Shown here one piece after another: positions 42,105 through 53,394 of a DNA stretch of 64,000 nt. The notes beneath the pieces were generated by a model that searched no databases, had not been told where the DNA came from, and worked only from the letters and a program-made list of their open reading frames with translations. Origin of the DNA: Allolobophora icterica (Eukaryota; Annelida; Clitellata; Crassiclitellata; Lumbricidae); the NCBI GenBank assembly GCA_963556255.1, contig OY744609.1:3772410-3836409 (forward strand), read 5' to 3'. The position numbers and the translations under genes are program-made. The first letter of the stretch is position 1, and the number at the start of each line of letters is the position of its first letter.

Positions 42105-42349
42105 CCATGTTTGGCAGTCGTAAGATGTCGTTAAACTGGACCCCAATTACATTAGATTTAAGCCCCAATTAGACACCTCTAAAATACACCCACTAGAAGA
42201 CATAAGTTTCCAAACGGCATATTTATGTTAGGTTACGAAGATATCCTCCTATCCCTGACGAACAAATGAACGAAGGAGCATTCTACAATAAAAGAGAACT
42301 ATATAATATAAAATATATAATTAAATAAACGAATAATACCATATAGAAA
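42105..42349. repeat. Composite module A (copy 2)
   Basis: GCAGTCGTAAGATGTCGTTA, AATTACATTAGATTTAAGCC and AATGAACGAAGGAGCATTCT are colinear with 29885-30090. Confidence 0.65.
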
Positions 42350-42449
42350 ATACTACATTCATTCATTTTCATTCATTTGAGAATTTACATCGCGCCCCTT
42401 CAAGGAGGCTACTCAGAGGCGCTCCCGACTCTAGCACGGATATATACAG
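42350..42449 (-). pseudogene. L2-like LINE 3' tip
   Basis: The minus strand shows GTCGGGAGCGCCTCTGAGTA..AGGGGCGCGATGTAAATTC and an AATG-rich tail (CATTCATTCATTTTC on +). Modules B to E are missing between 42350 and module F here. Confidence 0.6.
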
Positions 42450-42735
42450 AACTACATGGAGGGCGACGTCAACGGACCTAATAGCATGGGATGTCGATAA
42501 ACATTGGAAACTTGTTAGTCGTAACTCTACCACTCCCGTTTTCGGATGGTGCCAGTCCCAAAGCTGGATAAAGCTAATCATCTTTGTTATGACTTTGTTA
42601 AACTGAGACTACCTGTTTAATTGTTGTTCTCAGATAAATATAGAAACTATATTAACCGTAGTGACTAAAACTATTATAACTGTTAGAAAGGAGAAGAAGA
42701 GGAAGAGTAGTCCCTTAAGCAAGCTCTGAGCAGCC
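42450..42735. repeat. Composite modules F-G (copy 2)
   Basis: GGAGGGCGACGTCAACGGAC, AACATTGGAAACTTGTTAGT and TGGTGCCAGTCCCAAAGCTG match 31090-31390. Confidence 0.65.
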
Positions 42736-42998
42736 ATTGGTATGAAGTGCTGACGACTTCATTTTCTTAGGATCGGCATACGAGGGTGGGTGGTCAATCC
42801 TCTCCCTTGCCATCTCATCTTACCATCGAGAGTGTACATGTACGTTCGGTGTACTAATTATAGCTTAGTTGACTAGGGGGCGCAGGTGGGGCTGAAATCT
42901 CGAAACAAATTATGCTGTGGCGTGGATTTGAACCCCGACCTCTCGATTGACAGTCCAGCACGCTAACCACTACGTGTACCTCCCTGCGCACCCCGTAA
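42736..42998 (-). mobile_element. tRNA-headed SINE (module H), copy 2
   Basis: Minus-strand A box TAGTGGTTAGCGTGCTGGAC, B box GGGGTTCAAATCCACGCC and the common body down to GAAGTCGTCAGCACTTCATA. It lies at the same position in the unit as copies 1 and 3. Confidence 0.8.
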
Positions 42999-44384
42999 AA
43001 CAGTAATAGATTGTAAGTTTTTCCTCTTGATGTCAACGTCTCCGATGTCAAAAGATGTCGCTAAACTAGAATTCATTGATTAATCGCTCGTAGAATCGAA
43101 CAATTAATTCACTCGTGTTTAATTAGGAGGCCTAATTCGTTTAAGGCGAGGTAGACATAGTCACCTCTAGAAGTCTCAAAAGACCAACCCAATGCTAATA
43201 AAATTAAGCTCTGGTTAGATACCGGTACCTTTAAATCTGATGTTCCCATGCTATATGATTATTATATCATATTTCAACCACGGATCGACAATCATGCTCC
43301 TAGGGCCTACTTAATGCTCGTTGAAATTCATCAGTCGCTTGTCTTATCCTTAATCGAACAATTAAGTCAATCGCGTTTAATTAATAGGCCTACCTCGTTT
43401 ATGGTTAGGCGTACATAAACAGATGTCGAAGTCAGAAAAATTCCCTTGGACAATGACCTATTGATAATAAAATTAGGCTTTGGTTAGACACCTTTAAATC
43501 GTATATTTCCCACGCTATATGGTCATTATACCATTATATTCAGTTAATGCTCCTGGAACTTCCTTGAGCTGTAATATGCCAAAAATAATTGCTGTCGACG
43601 TCAACAGCCTTTGTTGCTATAAGATGTCGTTAAACTCTGGATCCATCCATCCATCCATCCATCCTTGAACTTCATCAGTCATCACAATAAATTCAGTAGA
43701 CTGTTCGTATACAGTAAGATCAGACAATAGTGAAGAGGTCTGATCACGTGACCTCATATGCCGAGGCTAAGAAATTGAAATCGCTAACTCTCGGAGGTAG
43801 CTTAAGAGACTGCTCTCTGCGCATTCCAAAGCCTCGCTTCTTGATTATCGGAAACCACTTTAGCCTGACTCTATTAAAGAAATATCGACGCCTATTTCCC
43901 TTACGTACGTAAGTATCCAGATACTTAATATGACGTCTTTTCAGTACCTCAGATAATTAGAGGAATTACCACAAGTGAGCTCCCACAGACAACTGATTAC
44001 TTTCCACCCAGAACTGATAACACTTTACCTGAGCTTTCCGTAAGAGCTTAAAGCCATTTCAGGTCGGTCGCGGTGTTTTCAAGTCCGGTAATAGCGCTAT
44101 ATAAATTAGCGAGTACGATTATACAGTACCGTAAGTAGGCCTACTCTACAATTCATAAATTTCTGATCAACTACGTCACAGGAAGATTTAATTTACATTC
44201 AGACTGAAACAAAATTGCTTATATTTAAACACCTTCTTAAAGGACTTCAGCAACTGGTAATAAACAAAATGGTTCATAATGAGATGAGCTGTAATATGCC
44301 CAACAAATTTCTGTCGACGTCAACAGCCTTTGTTGCTATAAGATGTCGTTAAACTCTGGATCCATCCATTACAACAGTGAAACT
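42999..44384. repeat. Composite modules I-J-K (copy 2)
   Basis: Colinear with 32376-33540 but longer. J is duplicated (43190 and 43445), and two GAGCTGTAATATGCC tail modules (43570-43640, 44285-44360) are inserted. CATC repeats at 43647-43664. No gene. Confidence 0.6.
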
Positions 44385-44501
44385 ACTCGTAGCCTTAGAG
44401 TGGAAGCTGGCATGGTGGATTGTCAATGGAGAGGTCGGGGGTTCAAATCCGAGCCAGGGCAGAAATTTGTTTCGAGATTTCTGCTCCACCTGCACCCCTA
44501 A
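44385..44501 (+). mobile_element. tRNA-headed SINE (module L, copy 2), left part
   Basis: Head GTGGATTGTCAATGGAGAGG and B box GGGGTTCAAATCC, body to CTGCTCCACCTGCACCCCTA. It is interrupted by the hAT transposon and resumes at 46130 (CCCCTAACACTCGGCTGCAA) to about 46290. Confidence 0.8.
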
Positions 44502-46129
44502 CAGCGTCGGACTGGCTTGCCAAAGCGGCCCGGGAAATTTGGTCGTGGGCGGCCCACATTATCGAGCGCCGGACTTTGCGGCCGAAGGCACGAAACCTCT
44601 TAGGATAAAGGACCTGGGTGGTGCCTGCCAATGCTTTTTGTAGCATTTAAAACGGAGGAACTTTTAGCTATTAATAGGTCAAATGGCATAATATTGTTAA
44701 ATGAATATTAAAAGATTAAGAAATTAACACATAGGCCTATGCGTTTTAATTTGTCATGTGTCGTAAATTCGTAATTAGGCCTATGTTTGGAACCAACTTT
44801 TACATTATGTAGCGCACTGTGAACAGTTTAGTTTGTTTCAAAAACTGATTAGGGTCTATCAGGATACAATTAGTAGGCACAACTTCACACAAGCACTTAG
44901 TGTAGCAGTTTTTTCATCGTATCACAAGTTGACGCCAAAACGCCAACGATTATTCATTCTGAGAAGAAGATCCTTTTCGCAAGCCATCAGCATGAAAGAC
45001 TAAATTTCATTGACTTAGCAAATTTCTTAATCTGTTCAAAATGTATTTCAATTTCAAAAATCATAAGCAACTTGTGATGTCAAAACAAATTTTTAAGTCA
45101 AAAACAAATTTGAAAAAGCCATGAGCTATGCACATTGAATTTAATGGAGAACGCGGTAACAACAAACAATACATTTTCGGCAAGATTTGCTGTGCCTGTT
45201 TTCTGCTATTAATAAATCCTTTTGCAGGCGCAGCTGCTCTTTTGTTACACCGCAATAAAATTTTTCCGAGCAACTCACTCAGATGCTATGCGTAGTCCAG
45301 CACTGGAAATCCTTATCGAAATTTCTGCAAAATTGTATGGATATAAACAAGACAAATCAGCATAAAGATTACCGTGCTCAGAGAATCTCTGTTTCAAACT
45401 ACTAATAACTTGATCTATTACAGTGTTGCGAGCATTTACTCGAAATTTATCTTCGCATTTTCATTTGGCAGGTCTTTAGCAGATTCTCCTGACAATTTCT
45501 CTTTCGATCCTATTCTTTTCTGTTTAAATGTCGAGATTTCTTTTATCTAGTTCACTGTTAGCAAGTTCTGAAAAATGTGTAGCTGCTTCAAGAATGACAT
45601 AAAAGTTCGATGTATTTGGCTTAATTCGTTGATTGTATCTTGAACCATCTAGTAGGCTCGTAGGATGTCCATGCCGTTTATTTGCAAATATTGAGATAAC
45701 GGAGTTTTGTGTTCAAACACTTTAAAAAACAATATATATAGTGCTGTCAAAATGAATTAAAAACTTGTCAAGAAGCCCAAGAGAGTTTCGCTCTGTTCCG
45801 GACTTCATTATTAAATTTGATTGATTCAGAAATATCATGAAATGTTGTAGCATGTCTATGTACAAGAAATCGATAACTTCTGTTTCTTTAATTAACGGTA
45901 AGTTAAAGTGAATATTGGCACGTAGCCACACGTTTCACGTTGCAGTGCAAGTTTCTTGGTAACAACCATGAACGGCCAATATTTCATTATTTGTGACACT
46001 ATAGAATTAAGAATTAGAATATATTTGTTAATCATATATTTCCGTTTTTGGAGCGGCCGGACCAGTCCAAGCCTGGACGATCGGCCCACCGGGAATTTCC
46101 CGGTGTCCCGGTGGACCAGTCCAAGCCTG
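44502..46129 (-). mobile_element. 1.63-kb hAT transposon in the SINE
   Basis: ACCCCTAA at 44494-44501 and 46130-46137 is the 8-bp TSD. The left end is CAGCGTCGGACTGGCTTG, and the right end inverted is CAGGCTTGGACTGGTCCAC. A second copy of the right terminus lies about 60 bp inside (GGACCAGTCCAAGCCTGGAC near 46058). The interior contains transposase remnants on the minus strand. Confidence 0.9.
45290..45960 (-). pseudogene. Decayed ZMYM-like hAT transposase
   Basis: Minus-strand readings across several frames: LLDKFLIHFDSTIY (45770 region), FEHKTPLSQYLQINGMDIL, MVQDTINELSQIHRTFMSFL, FRVNARNTVIDQVISSLKQR and HGNLYADLSCLYPYNF (near 45340). This order matches, from memory, the central part of ZMYM1-type hAT transposases. 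Multiple stops and frameshifts make it inactive. The N-terminal zinc finger and C-terminal dimerisation block were not found. Confidence 0.6.
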
Positions 46130-46137
46130 ACCCCTAA

Positions 46138-46450
46138 CACTCGGCTGCAATGAATACAATGACCGCTCACTTGTCGGTGAGACGATGAGACGGCGAGGTA
46201 GAGGACTGGCCACCCGCTCTCATATGCCGAGGCTAAGAAAATGAAGTCGCTAACACTTCATACCCACAGCTACCTCTCAGGCTAGCTATATGGACTAATC
46301 TTCTTAACATAGGTAAGATAAGATCACCGTCAACGACCTTAGCAGTCTTAAAATGTCGCAAAATCACTGACAATATTTGGTTCTGTTTAGACACCTTAAA
46401 ATCGGGTCTCCAGGCGCTATATATTACTCAAGCAACCTTAACGTGACCAT
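46138..46450. repeat. SINE right part and module M (copy 2), left part
   Basis: The SINE body continues from CACTCGGCTGCAATGAATAC to the CACTTCATACCCACAGC end, then module M: ATCACCGTCAACGACCTTAG and ATTTGGTTCTGTTTAGACAC. It is interrupted at the LINE target AACGTGACCAT and continues at 50714. Confidence 0.7.
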
Positions 46451-46685
46451 TTGTTTTTTTGTTAACATTTTTAGTTTTATCTTCAATTTTCTTTACATTA
46501 TCTTCATCTGCATTCTCTGACATAGATTTAGATACAGAATTTTGATTTCTATGTACTGATTTGTATTTGTTAATAGAATCATTTATAGGATGCATCTTCT
46601 GTTTCTTCTTTGGTTGACAAATATGAATGTTCCTACCAACCAATTTGTTGTCTGCATGATCATTTATTCTTTTTATTTAATTAGG
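46451..46685 (-). pseudogene. Inverted 5' segment of the LINE with basic ORF piece
   Basis: The minus strand is open for about 70 codons: NKLVGRNIHICQPKKKQKMH, SVSKSMSENADEDNVKK, EDKTKNVNKKT. It is Lys/Asn/Ser-rich and low in complexity. It probably comes from the part of the LINE upstream of the RT ORF, such as the end of ORF1, but no domain is visible. Confidence 0.5.
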
Positions 46686-46723
46686 TTATTTTTCTATCTA
46701 ATATAGTATTAAATGAAGAGGTC

Positions 46724-49700
46724 TTGATAGAACCTAATAGTAGTATGCATATGTGGAAATTTAAAAAAGCTGATTGGAAAAAGTATAAGGAAAATAGTCA
46801 GAACTATATAAGTGATAGCATACTAGATGAAAACATAAATGATACTTTTAAAAATATAGTTGAATCTCTCACCTCGTTAGGTAATAATTCTTTACACTGT
46901 CAGAGAAATTGTCAAAGTAATAATAAAAGAAATAGAAAATATAAACCACTTCCTTTCTGGAATAATAATTGCTCTGAAATAATATATAAAAGAAATAAAG
47001 CTAGGAATAGGGCTTTAAAATCTAAAGAACTTAAAGACTTTGTTGAATACAAACATCAAGAAGCAGTTGTTAAGAGAACTTTGAAAACAGAGGCAAAGGC
47101 TGGTTGGGAATCTTATTGCTCAGAACTTACTGGTCAAACTAAACTGAGAACGGTGTGGGGGATGGCACGGCGCATGAATGGAGTGGCTCCATATAGTTCC
47201 ATACCAACATTAATTTGCAATGATAAAATTGCTGATACTAATACAGAAAAGGCTACTTTGTTAGCACAAGTGTATGCAAATACTAGCAGTACCACAAATT
47301 ATAATACTAAATTTCTAGATTATATAAAAGAACCTAAAATTAGACATGATATTAGTCCTGCTATAACTTATCAAGACCCTGAAATTGAAGCTTTAAATGA
47401 ACATTTTTCATTTAGTGAATTAAAGGATGCTATTAGAAATTCTAAAAATAATACATCTCCAGGTAATGATAAAATTCCTTATGAATTAATTAAGCATTTA
47501 CATAAAAATGCCCTTAAAATTCTCCTGGTATTCTATAATCATATATGGAAAGAAAATAAATTACCAGATGATTGGCATCATGCTATCATCTTACCTATTT
47601 TGAAACCAAATAAAACTGCATCAAGTCCTGATTCTTACAGGCCAATTTCATTAACATCTACTATATGCAAAATTATGGAAAAATTAATAACCAATAGATT
47701 ACAATGGTTTCTTGAAAAGAATCAAATTCTGTCAAAAAATCAATCAGGATTTAGAAAGAATAAAAGTACTATTGACCAAATTCTCAAATTACAAGATACT
47801 ATTCTGAAAAAATTAAAAAATAAAGATTCTGTTTTGGCTGTTTTCATTGATTTTGAACGTGCCTATGACATGTTACATATACCTACATTACTAATAAAAT
47901 TGAAAAATATAGGATTAAAAGGCCACATTTATTACTGGATAGAAAATTTCTTGTCTAACAGAACTTTCCAGGTTAAAGTTGGGGACTCACTATCTAATAA
48001 ATTCTTACTAGAAAACGGAACACCCCAGGGATCAATTATTTCTCCTTTACTTTTCCTTATTATGATTAATGATATACCCTCTGGTTTGGATAATAGCGTT
48101 GAAATGACACTGTTTGCAGATGATAGCTCCATATATGTGGGGCATCGCAGTATTAAACAGTTAGAAAAGAAAATACAAAATTCCTTAAATACTATTGATA
48201 AATGGTGTAATAAGAATGGTTTTAAAATTTCAATTAGTAAGACTGTAGGAGTAATCTTTACTAAAAAAACTAATGTACCAAAAATAAACATTAAAATAGG
48301 AAGAGCAAATATCAATATTGAAAAAACTGCTAAGTTTCTTGGAGTTATATTTGATAATAAATTATCTTGGAAGCCACATATAGAATATATCGTAAATAAA
48401 TGCAAACAGCGTATGAATCTTATGAGAGCAGTTTCTGGAGTATATTGGGGAGCTTCAAAGAAAGCTCTACTCAACATATATAGAGCCCTGATTCGATCTG
48501 TGATAGAATACGCAGATGTAGCCTATGCTTCTGCCTCTAAAACACACTTGAATAAATTAGCATCTATTCAGACTGAGGCGCTAAGACTCTGCTGTGGCGC
48601 TGCTAAAGGAACTGCCGCTTTGGCGCTTCAGAATGAATGTGGTGAACCTCCATTACACTTAAGAAACTTACAAAACTCACTTAAAATAGGATCAAAAGTC
48701 ATTGGAAACCCAGGTCACTCAATGACAAAAATTTTTCAACCACACTGGACTAATGAATTTAAAACTAGAGATAACAAAAGTCTGTCTACATATCAACGTA
48801 CATTTGACTTCTTTTCTTCCCTAGATATTATTTATAAGGCTCCTTCTTTTCCTTCAGATCCTCCTTGGCTCAATAAAGACATTCATGTAGATATTAGCCT
48901 ACATAAATCTATTAGTAAAAAAGATGATAATCCAGAAATTCTAAAACTCCTTACCCTGGAACACATAAGTAAATATGAGTCCTTCACTCATATATACACA
49001 GATGGTTCTAAAGCAGATAATTTAGTTTCCGCTGCCTATACTGTACCAAGCTTGAACATAGAAAAAAAGTTACGCCTTTGCGCTAATTCCAGTATTTATG
49101 CTGCTGAAATGACTGCAATAAAAGAAGCACTTACCTGGATAGTAGATAATGAAAATCAGGGCCTTAGACATTTTGCTATATTTTCTGATTCTTTAAGTGT
49201 GCTTACTTCGCTTAAGAGGTCTTTTTCTGACTCTAGACCCACTTTATTACAAGATACAATAAAAATATTTAATCAAATAAATATAAGTGAAATATGTTTT
49301 ATTTGGATTCCTAGTCATGTAGGTATTCTAGGTAATGAAAGAGCTGATTCCTTAGCAAAGCAATCATTAGAACTACCCACAGTTAACTCCACAGGTTATC
49401 TAGAGCTACAAGAAGTATTTTCAATCATTAAATTTCATATCATCTCTAAATGGCAGAAGGAATACGATAGTGATATCAAAGGTCTACATTATAAGAGCAT
49501 TTGCCCTGTAGTGAATACAAATAGTAAATTTATGGATCCTTCTAGGAAAAGGGAAGTGCAAATCGTCAGACTTAGATTGGGGAAAGTTAACCTTAATGAA
49601 AACCTTCTCCTAATGAAAAAACATGCTAATGGTTTGTGCAACACTTGTCAAGTCAAAGAAAATATAGATCATTTGTTATTACATTGCAGAAAAGAAAACA

Positions 49701-49834
49701 TATCCAATATATTAAGAGACAAATGTAAATTATTTAAATTAGAATTTAATATTAAGAACCTGCTTGGTGTGGGCTGCATACAAAGTGAAGTATTCAGACT
49801 GGTCAATCTTATCAATAAAGGAAAGGTTTTGTAG
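46724..49834 (+). CDS. LINE ORF2: reverse transcriptase plus RNase H, 5' truncated
   Basis: One open frame of 1,036 codons; the frame is open back to a TAG at 46682 with no ATG, so the true start was lost with the 5' end. Residues 1-150 are the basic linker usually found between endonuclease and RT. RT has NTSPGNDKIPYELIKHL, SYRPISLTS, SGFRKNKST, FIDFERAYDMLH, NGTPQGSIISPLLFL and FADD at 464-467. RNase H residues are D760 (IYTDGSK), E795 (AAEMTA), D822 (FSDSLSV), H865 and D875 (WIPSHVGILGNERAD). A CCHC (C972..) follows: CNTCQVKENIDHLLLHC. All catalytic residues are intact. Without an endonuclease it cannot insert on its own. RT, RNase H and CCHC fit the I-group. Confidence 0.93.
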   Translation: MIEPNSSMHMWKFKKADWKKYKENSQNYISDSILDENINDTFKNIVESLTSLGNNSLHCQRNCQSNNKRNRKYKPLPFWNNNCSEIIYKRNKARNRALKSKELKDFVEYKHQEAVVKRTLKTEAKAGWESYCSELTGQTKLRTVWGMARRMNGVAPYSSIPTLICNDKIADTNTEKATLLAQVYANTSSTTNYNTKFLDYIKEPKIRHDISPAITYQDPEIEALNEHFSFSELKDAIRNSKNNTSPGNDKIPYELIKHLHKNALKILLVFYNHIWKENKLPDDWHHAIILPILKPNKTASSPDSYRPISLTSTICKIMEKLITNRLQWFLEKNQILSKNQSGFRKNKSTIDQILKLQDTILKKLKNKDSVLAVFIDFERAYDMLHIPTLLIKLKNIGLKGHIYYWIENFLSNRTFQVKVGDSLSNKFLLENGTPQGSIISPLLFLIMINDIPSGLDNSVEMTLFADDSSIYVGHRSIKQLEKKIQNSLNTIDKWCNKNGFKISISKTVGVIFTKKTNVPKINIKIGRANINIEKTAKFLGVIFDNKLSWKPHIEYIVNKCKQRMNLMRAVSGVYWGASKKALLNIYRALIRSVIEYADVAYASASKTHLNKLASIQTEALRLCCGAAKGTAALALQNECGEPPLHLRNLQNSLKIGSKVIGNPGHSMTKIFQPHWTNEFKTRDNKSLSTYQRTFDFFSSLDIIYKAPSFPSDPPWLNKDIHVDISLHKSISKKDDNPEILKLLTLEHISKYESFTHIYTDGSKADNLVSAAYTVPSLNIEKKLRLCANSSIYAAEMTAIKEALTWIVDNENQGLRHFAIFSDSLSVLTSLKRSFSDSRPTLLQDTIKIFNQINISEICFIWIPSHVGILGNERADSLAKQSLELPTVNSTGYLELQEVFSIIKFHIISKWQKEYDSDIKGLHYKSICPVVNTNSKFMDPSRKREVQIVRLRLGKVNLNENLLLMKKHANGLCNTCQVKENIDHLLLHCRKENISNILRDKCKLFKLEFNIKNLLGVGCIQSEVFRLVNLINKGKVL

Positions 49835-50713
49835 CTTTAAATATTTATATGTTGGCCTGGTGTTGTCTGTGGACTTTGATAGGTAGTTTAAATTTGTTTA
49901 GATTTCAGGTGTTGTGCTAAAACGTGTACAAACTACATATATGTTACAGGTGTTTTAAATTTTTTATTTTTTTTTATTTTTTTTTAATTTTTAGTCATTT
50001 GTATATATTATGTTAATATTACTTGTTTGTTTTGATTACTTATGTAAAAAATTTTAACTGAAATAAGAATCTATGTCAAAATTCCCTAGATGATAAATAA
50101 TCAATAAGGTGTATTAAAAAATTAAAAGTAATAGATTAAAATCTCCGATCATATCATAGTTCTGTATTATTTTCATTTGAATCTATAACAAAGTTTGCAT
50201 TAATATATAATATTGTTTAATTGCTTTGAATGAAAAAAAATGTTGAAAATTCAATAAATTAAATTTTGCAAAAATCTCATGTCATAATAATATGTATTGT
50301 ACATTTGATAATAAGGCTGTTTTATAATTGAATAACTATATTACAAATCTCATGCACATTATGAATATTCATCAAACATTCATTGAACATATTTTATATT
50401 TAAAATTCTTGTGTATAACAATTAATGCAAAATGTTGTTTAATCTGCACTAAAGTATGTCTTTTCATAATACAGGTATCATTGACATTGTTAACTGTATG
50501 TATGTATATGTATATATATTATATATATATATAATTTATGATGTTAAACAAATGACTATTAGAAACATAGTAAAGGTGCTGTTTTGACACCTCTAAATGC
50601 TGTCTGTTGGACTCTGTAAATTCTGTTTTAAATGTATTGTACATACTATTGAATTGTCGTCAACGACCTGTGATGTCATATGATGACGTTAAACTTTTGA
50701 ATAAAAAAAAAAA
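49835..50713 (+). other. 3' UTR and hairpin tail of the LINE
   Basis: AT-rich. Near the end are GACACC..GCTGTC (50586-50603), then the stem GTCGTC (50656-50661) with GATGAC (50682-50687), then GTTAAAC and GAATAAA plus a short A-run. Same order as 7699-7825 in the other copy. Confidence 0.8.
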
Positions 50714-51304
50714 ACGTGACCATCTTTTTGAATGTGGCAATGATGAAATCGACTTCGTTGGCTTGTGGCAGCCAAAAGATGCAATTTAAACCGTAAAACG
50801 ATCTCGGTCACAGCCCGTACTCTGGTAGTTCAAGTCCCAAGACTGGACGAAGGAGGAGGGCGATGTTGTCCCTGCGAGCCACAGGATGTCGTTAAACACT
50901 GAAGCAACTAATTTTAAGGTAAGTTTCCGCATTATTGCTTTCTGGAGCAGTGGGAACTGGAAAGAGGATTCTAAATAAGATATCGGTAAAACATATCATG
51001 TTCTTATCCATTTAAGAATGGAACCTAAGCTGAAAAAACAAATGACGCGCAATCATCGTATTCTTAAGATTCAAACTGCGCCCAAAACATCCAAATCGCG
51101 AGAATTGAAAACATTTGACAGGTTACATGAAATCAGAATATACACAGGCGCTCAATCAAGAGAAAATCGACAGATAGATAAGGATGGAATCGGTTCCAGG
51201 TCAAGATCCACAGGGATAGGCAGCCAGGCAGTTAGACGTCCACGGTGGAAGGTTTACAGAAATGGAGCGGCCAGATATATAGGCAAGGTAAAGAGGAGGA
51301 ATCA
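50714..51304. repeat. Composite modules M-N (copy 2), right part
   Basis: Colinear with 11560-12235: CGACTTCGTTGGCTTGTGGC, CCCAAGACTGGACGAAGGAG, CTGAAGCAACTAATTTTAAG, GCGAGAATTGAAAACATTTG, CCAGGTCAAGATCCACAGGG, AGGAGGAATCAGAGAG. Confidence 0.7.
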
Positions 51305-51600
<296 letters not shown>

Positions 51601-51840
51601 CTGAATAAATAACCAATATTAATACAAACTTAGTTAATACCAATATCAAACATTAAATATTAAATTAGACTGAATATTAAGATATTAGGAGATTACAGGT
51701 ACAACTGGTAATCTAAGCCACGCGGTTTTCTGAGAAAGGAAATAATAAAAGTATATAATTATACATGTATACATATTATATGTGTGTGTGTATGTTTGTG
51801 TACACACACATACACACACACAAATATATAATATATATGT
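51601..51840. other. AT-rich spacer with GT/AC microsatellite
   Basis: Only TGTGTGTGTATG and ACACACATACACACACAC (51780-51820) are notable; together they form a potential hairpin. Confidence 0.5.
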
Positions 51841-52600
51841 ATGTATATATGTGTATATCCCTATATTGATGATACACAAGCTTTTGGCCAAGGTGCACCA
51901 GCGGCTGATCAACTTTCCACTGACGTACTTGGCCACGACTTGCACCTTTGGATGTCAGCAAACCGACTTTGCTTAAATTCCACCAAGACTCAATTGATTT
52001 GGATTGGGGCTACGCAACAGCTGAATAAGCTTGACTATTCACTGCTGCACTCAAGTTTCCCTCTTATACGTACCTACTTCTCCAGAGTGCGCGATTTGGG
52101 TGTCACTCTGGACGCTTCTCTCACCTTTGTGGAACACATCTCGACTGACTCGCTCCTGCTTCTTCCAACTGCATGATTCGACTGAGAGGTATCAGTCGAT
52201 CCACTATACCTACGTTCTTTACCTCCATTGCACATGCATTCATTTTCTCTTGGGTCGACAACTGTAACGCGCTCTCCTCATGCTACGCCTCTCCCCTCCA
52301 GTCAGTCCTAAATGCTGCTGCTCTTCTTCGCTTTGTTCATATCTCCACATATATGATTGAAGTCCTACACTGGCTTCCGATTATTTCACGTATCCAGTAT
52401 TAAGATCCTCCTTCTGGTTTCCAACTCCCAGCTGGCCCCTAAATACCTCTCTGACCTTATAAGGCAACCTCTCTGCACCATCAATCCGACTTTCTGCTCG
52501 TCCTTTGACCTCTACTGGCCGTCTTGATCTCTTTGGCCATCGTACTGGAGCTTTTGCTCTGACATGACAGGTCCCTTTGTCTCACACATGTATGTATGTG
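51841..52600 (+). pseudogene. L2-like LINE, RT C-terminal half, decayed
   Basis: YIDDTQAF (RT active-site box) is followed by LHLWMSANRLCLNSTKTQLI, VRDLGVTLDASLTFVEHIS, then a frame break, RLRGISRSTIPTFFTSIAHA, PLQSVLNAAA and VLHWLPIISRIQ. Beyond 52400 only scattered matches remain (LAPKYLSDLIRQ, RPLTSTGRLDLF in different frames). It is colinear with 14806-15500 of the L2-like LINE. At least two frameshifts. Confidence 0.75.
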
Positions 52601-52610
52601 TGTATTTATG

Positions 52611-52642
<32 letters not shown>

Positions 52643-53002
52643 ATATGCATATATATTAACCAATATTGATTCGGTGCATCTCTGAGAAACAGAAACTTCA
52701 AGATTAATTTATTATTAAATCATCTCATTTCCTGCTAATCAATCTGCAGTTCACATTTCTTTCGAATGTCTGCATTTTCATATTCTACTTCATAGTTCTA
52801 ATGAGATTTACATGACAGTTTAACTTTATGTATGTATGTATGTATGTATGTATGTATGTATGTATGTATGTATGTATGTATGTATGTATGTATGTATGTA
52901 TGTATGTATGTATGTATGTATGTATTCACTATTTATGTATATATGTATGTTTTTTATGTGTGTATGTATGTATGTATGTTTTTGTATGTGTGTTTGTATG
53001 TG
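52601..53002. repeat. TA and TATG microsatellites
   Basis: TA repeats at 52612-52645; an ATGT array at 52827-52925; degenerate TATG text to 53000. 52650-52826 holds nothing recognised. Confidence 0.9.
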
Positions 53003-53225
53003 ATAATAATAATAATAATAATAATAATATTTATTCTTTAATTAAGCGCCTGCAAACGCACTGCGCTGTACATGTACATGTTATGCGATAAATCTTAATT
53101 ACTAACAGAACAGACAGCCTGCAATACACGGCGCAAATTGCAGCCTACAAAGCATGTCCGCCTATGGGACTCGATCTCTGTACCTCTCGCACTCTACGCC
53201 AGATCTTATCCAATGCGCTATCGAT
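53003..53225 (-). mobile_element. tRNA-headed SINE with AAT tail
   Basis: The minus-strand head ATAGCGCATTGGATAAGATC (A box) and GAGATCGAGTCCCATAGG (B box), body ending GGCGCTTAATTAAAGAATAA, then ATT repeats (53003-53030 on + as ATA). A different family from the unit SINE, with a tail like 8853-9078. Confidence 0.6.
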
Positions 53226-53394
53226 GTATGTATGTATATATGCATGTATGTATGTATGTATGCATATGAAGGTATGCACGCATGAATGTATGCATGTATG
53301 TATGCATGTATGTTTTTCTGCATGCATGTATGTATTTATGTATGTATGTATATATCTATATACAAGTATATACAAAGTTTCCATCAGTCGTTGA
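53226..53394. repeat. Degenerate ATGT/GCATGT repeat
   Basis: Only TATGTATGCATG-type repeats. Confidence 0.85.

Larger units (their letters stand above)
46451..50713 (+). mobile_element. RT/RNase H LINE with inverted 5' end and TSD
   Basis: ACGTGACCAT at 46441-46450 and 50714-50723 is the target-site duplication. The first 235 or so bases (46451 to about 46685) read in the opposite orientation to the rest. This is the structure left by twin priming. The sense part holds a long ORF, a 3' UTR and a poly-A-like tail (GAATAAAAAAAAAAAA). Same family as 3009-7825. Confidence 0.9.
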
